This document shows positions 6,455-6,848 of a stretch of 6,848 bases of DNA, piece by piece. The stretch spans positions 1 to 6,848 of the forward strand of contig CAISYK010000862.1 in NCBI GenBank assembly GCA_903889605.1, written 5' to 3'. A model generated the notes under the pieces. It was not told the origin of the DNA, searched no databases, and saw only the letters and a program-made list of their open reading frames with translations. Position 1 is the first letter of the stretch. The number at the start of each line of letters is the position of its first letter. Made by a program: the position numbers and the translations under genes. The stretch is from an uncultured Bacteroidota bacterium (GTDB lineage Bacteria > Bacteroidota > Bacteroidia > 2-12-FULL-35-15).

Positions 6455-6476
6455 AAAGCCGATATAGGCTTTTTTT
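6455..6476 (+). terminator. Terminator-like hairpin in the sensor gene leader
   Basis: aaagcc (6455-6460) pairs with ggcttt (6467-6472) around gatata, followed by four more T (6473-6476). The shape is typical of a short intrinsic terminator. Its position, just downstream of the promoter at 6415-6442 and before the ATG at 6504, means it either ends an upstream small transcript or lies in the 5' leader of the sensor gene, where it might attenuate transcription. Confidence 0.45.
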
Positions 6477-6503
6477 GAATATATTCCATTTTAATACACC
6501 GAT

Positions 6504-6848
6504 ATGAAATTAAGTAATCCATTAAAATACGCCCTTCTGGTTGGGTTGACAGGTATCATAATTTTAATTTTAGTTATTTATGTTGAACGAAAAACAATTT
6601 CGATCAACAATGAAAACCAACCTCTTATCGGTTTACCCCTGCATTTAAAAAACAACTCTACGAAAGCTCACCTTTTATTTGAAAAAGCAATGTCGGGAGA
6701 TAATACCATAACACTTGAAAAGGATGTATACCCAAATTTAGATTATTCAACAAAACGACTGGAAGCAATCTTGAATGGAGGAGAATTGGATTATGGCGTT
6801 TTATATAAGACAAAAGATATTGAAATAATTAAAATTATAAATCAATCA
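6504..6848 (+). CDS. Membrane-anchored N-terminus of a probable sensor protein (3'-truncated by window edge)
   Basis: The frame is open for 115 codons from ATG to the window end. Residues 1-8 are short and mildly basic, and about 9-27 form one transmembrane helix (ALLVGLTGIIILILVIYV). An extracytoplasmic region follows, with STKAHLFFEKAMSGD (53-67) and a later NGGEL segment (92-96). From memory, this AHLxFEeaxxGD...LNGG pattern is typical of periplasmic sensing domains in bacterial histidine kinases and PAS- or GGDEF-containing receptors. The catalytic output domain would lie beyond the window, so the class is not determined. The ATG is supported by the basic start followed by a hydrophobic helix; as elsewhere here, there is no Shine-Dalgarno sequence. 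Confidence is high that this is a real gene and moderate that it is a sensor kinase. Confidence 0.7.
   Translation, partial: MKLSNPLKYALLVGLTGIIILILVIYVERKTISINNENQPLIGLPLHLKNNSTKAHLLFEKAMSGDNTITLEKDVYPNLDYSTKRLEAILNGGELDYGVLYKTKDIEIIKIINQS

Larger units (their letters stand above)
6009..6503. other. Gene-poor region with repeats and terminator-like hairpins
   Basis: No convincing gene lies in these 495 bases. They contain an exact 9-bp tandem duplication (ggctgattc, 6026-6034 and 6035-6043), a hairpin with a T-run at 6071-6098, an imperfect direct repeat at 6146-6185 and 6267-6306, a long-loop hairpin at 6180-6223, a doubtful 33-codon ORF at 6330-6431, a good promoter match at 6415-6442 and a terminator-like hairpin at 6455-6476. 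Confidence 0.6.

Overview
The window looks like chromosomal DNA from a member of the Bacteroidota (Bacteroidetes). The evidence is a secreted metalloprotease ending in a type IX secretion (T9SS) C-terminal sorting domain, start codons preceded by A/T-rich leaders without a Shine-Dalgarno sequence, several TAnnTTTG-type -7 promoter boxes, and A/T-rich intergenic spacers with simple repeats such as ttcaaattcaaaa. I cannot name a genus.

Layout, left to right. Positions 1-380 are A/T-rich with no intact gene, but hold what looks like a frameshifted coding remnant (about 91-266). A class I SAM-dependent methyltransferase follows (381-1097, +). It converges on a glutamate dehydrogenase gene (1205-2485, -), and a strong symmetric hairpin between them (1151-1178) can terminate both. 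A 534-bp divergent spacer (2486-3019) separates gdh from a large secreted M43-type metalloprotease (3020-5383, +). This protein has a signal peptide, a HExxHxxGxxH zinc site, two tandem copies of a PKD + Ig-like module and a T9SS sorting domain. Convergent to it is a 153-aa double helix-turn-helix protein (5495-5956, -) that matches only the N-terminal half of IS630-family transposases. A gene-poor stretch (5957-6503) carries an imperfect 121-bp-period direct repeat, several terminator-like hairpins and a doubtful 33-codon ORF. At the right edge starts a membrane-anchored protein (6504 to beyond the window end), probably the sensor part of a signal-transduction protein.

The genes do not form an operon: neighbours are convergent or divergent, and each seems to be its own transcription unit. 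Glutamate dehydrogenase is core nitrogen/carbon metabolism; the protease is an exported enzyme; the methyltransferase and the HTH protein look like accessory, possibly acquired, content. I found no CRISPR array, tRNA, rRNA or complete mobile element, and no convincing undescribed multi-gene system. The points most worth a second look are the duplicated PKD-Ig module, the orphan IS630 DNA-binding half, the terminator-like hairpin lying between a good promoter match and the sensor gene, and the frameshifted remnant at the left edge.
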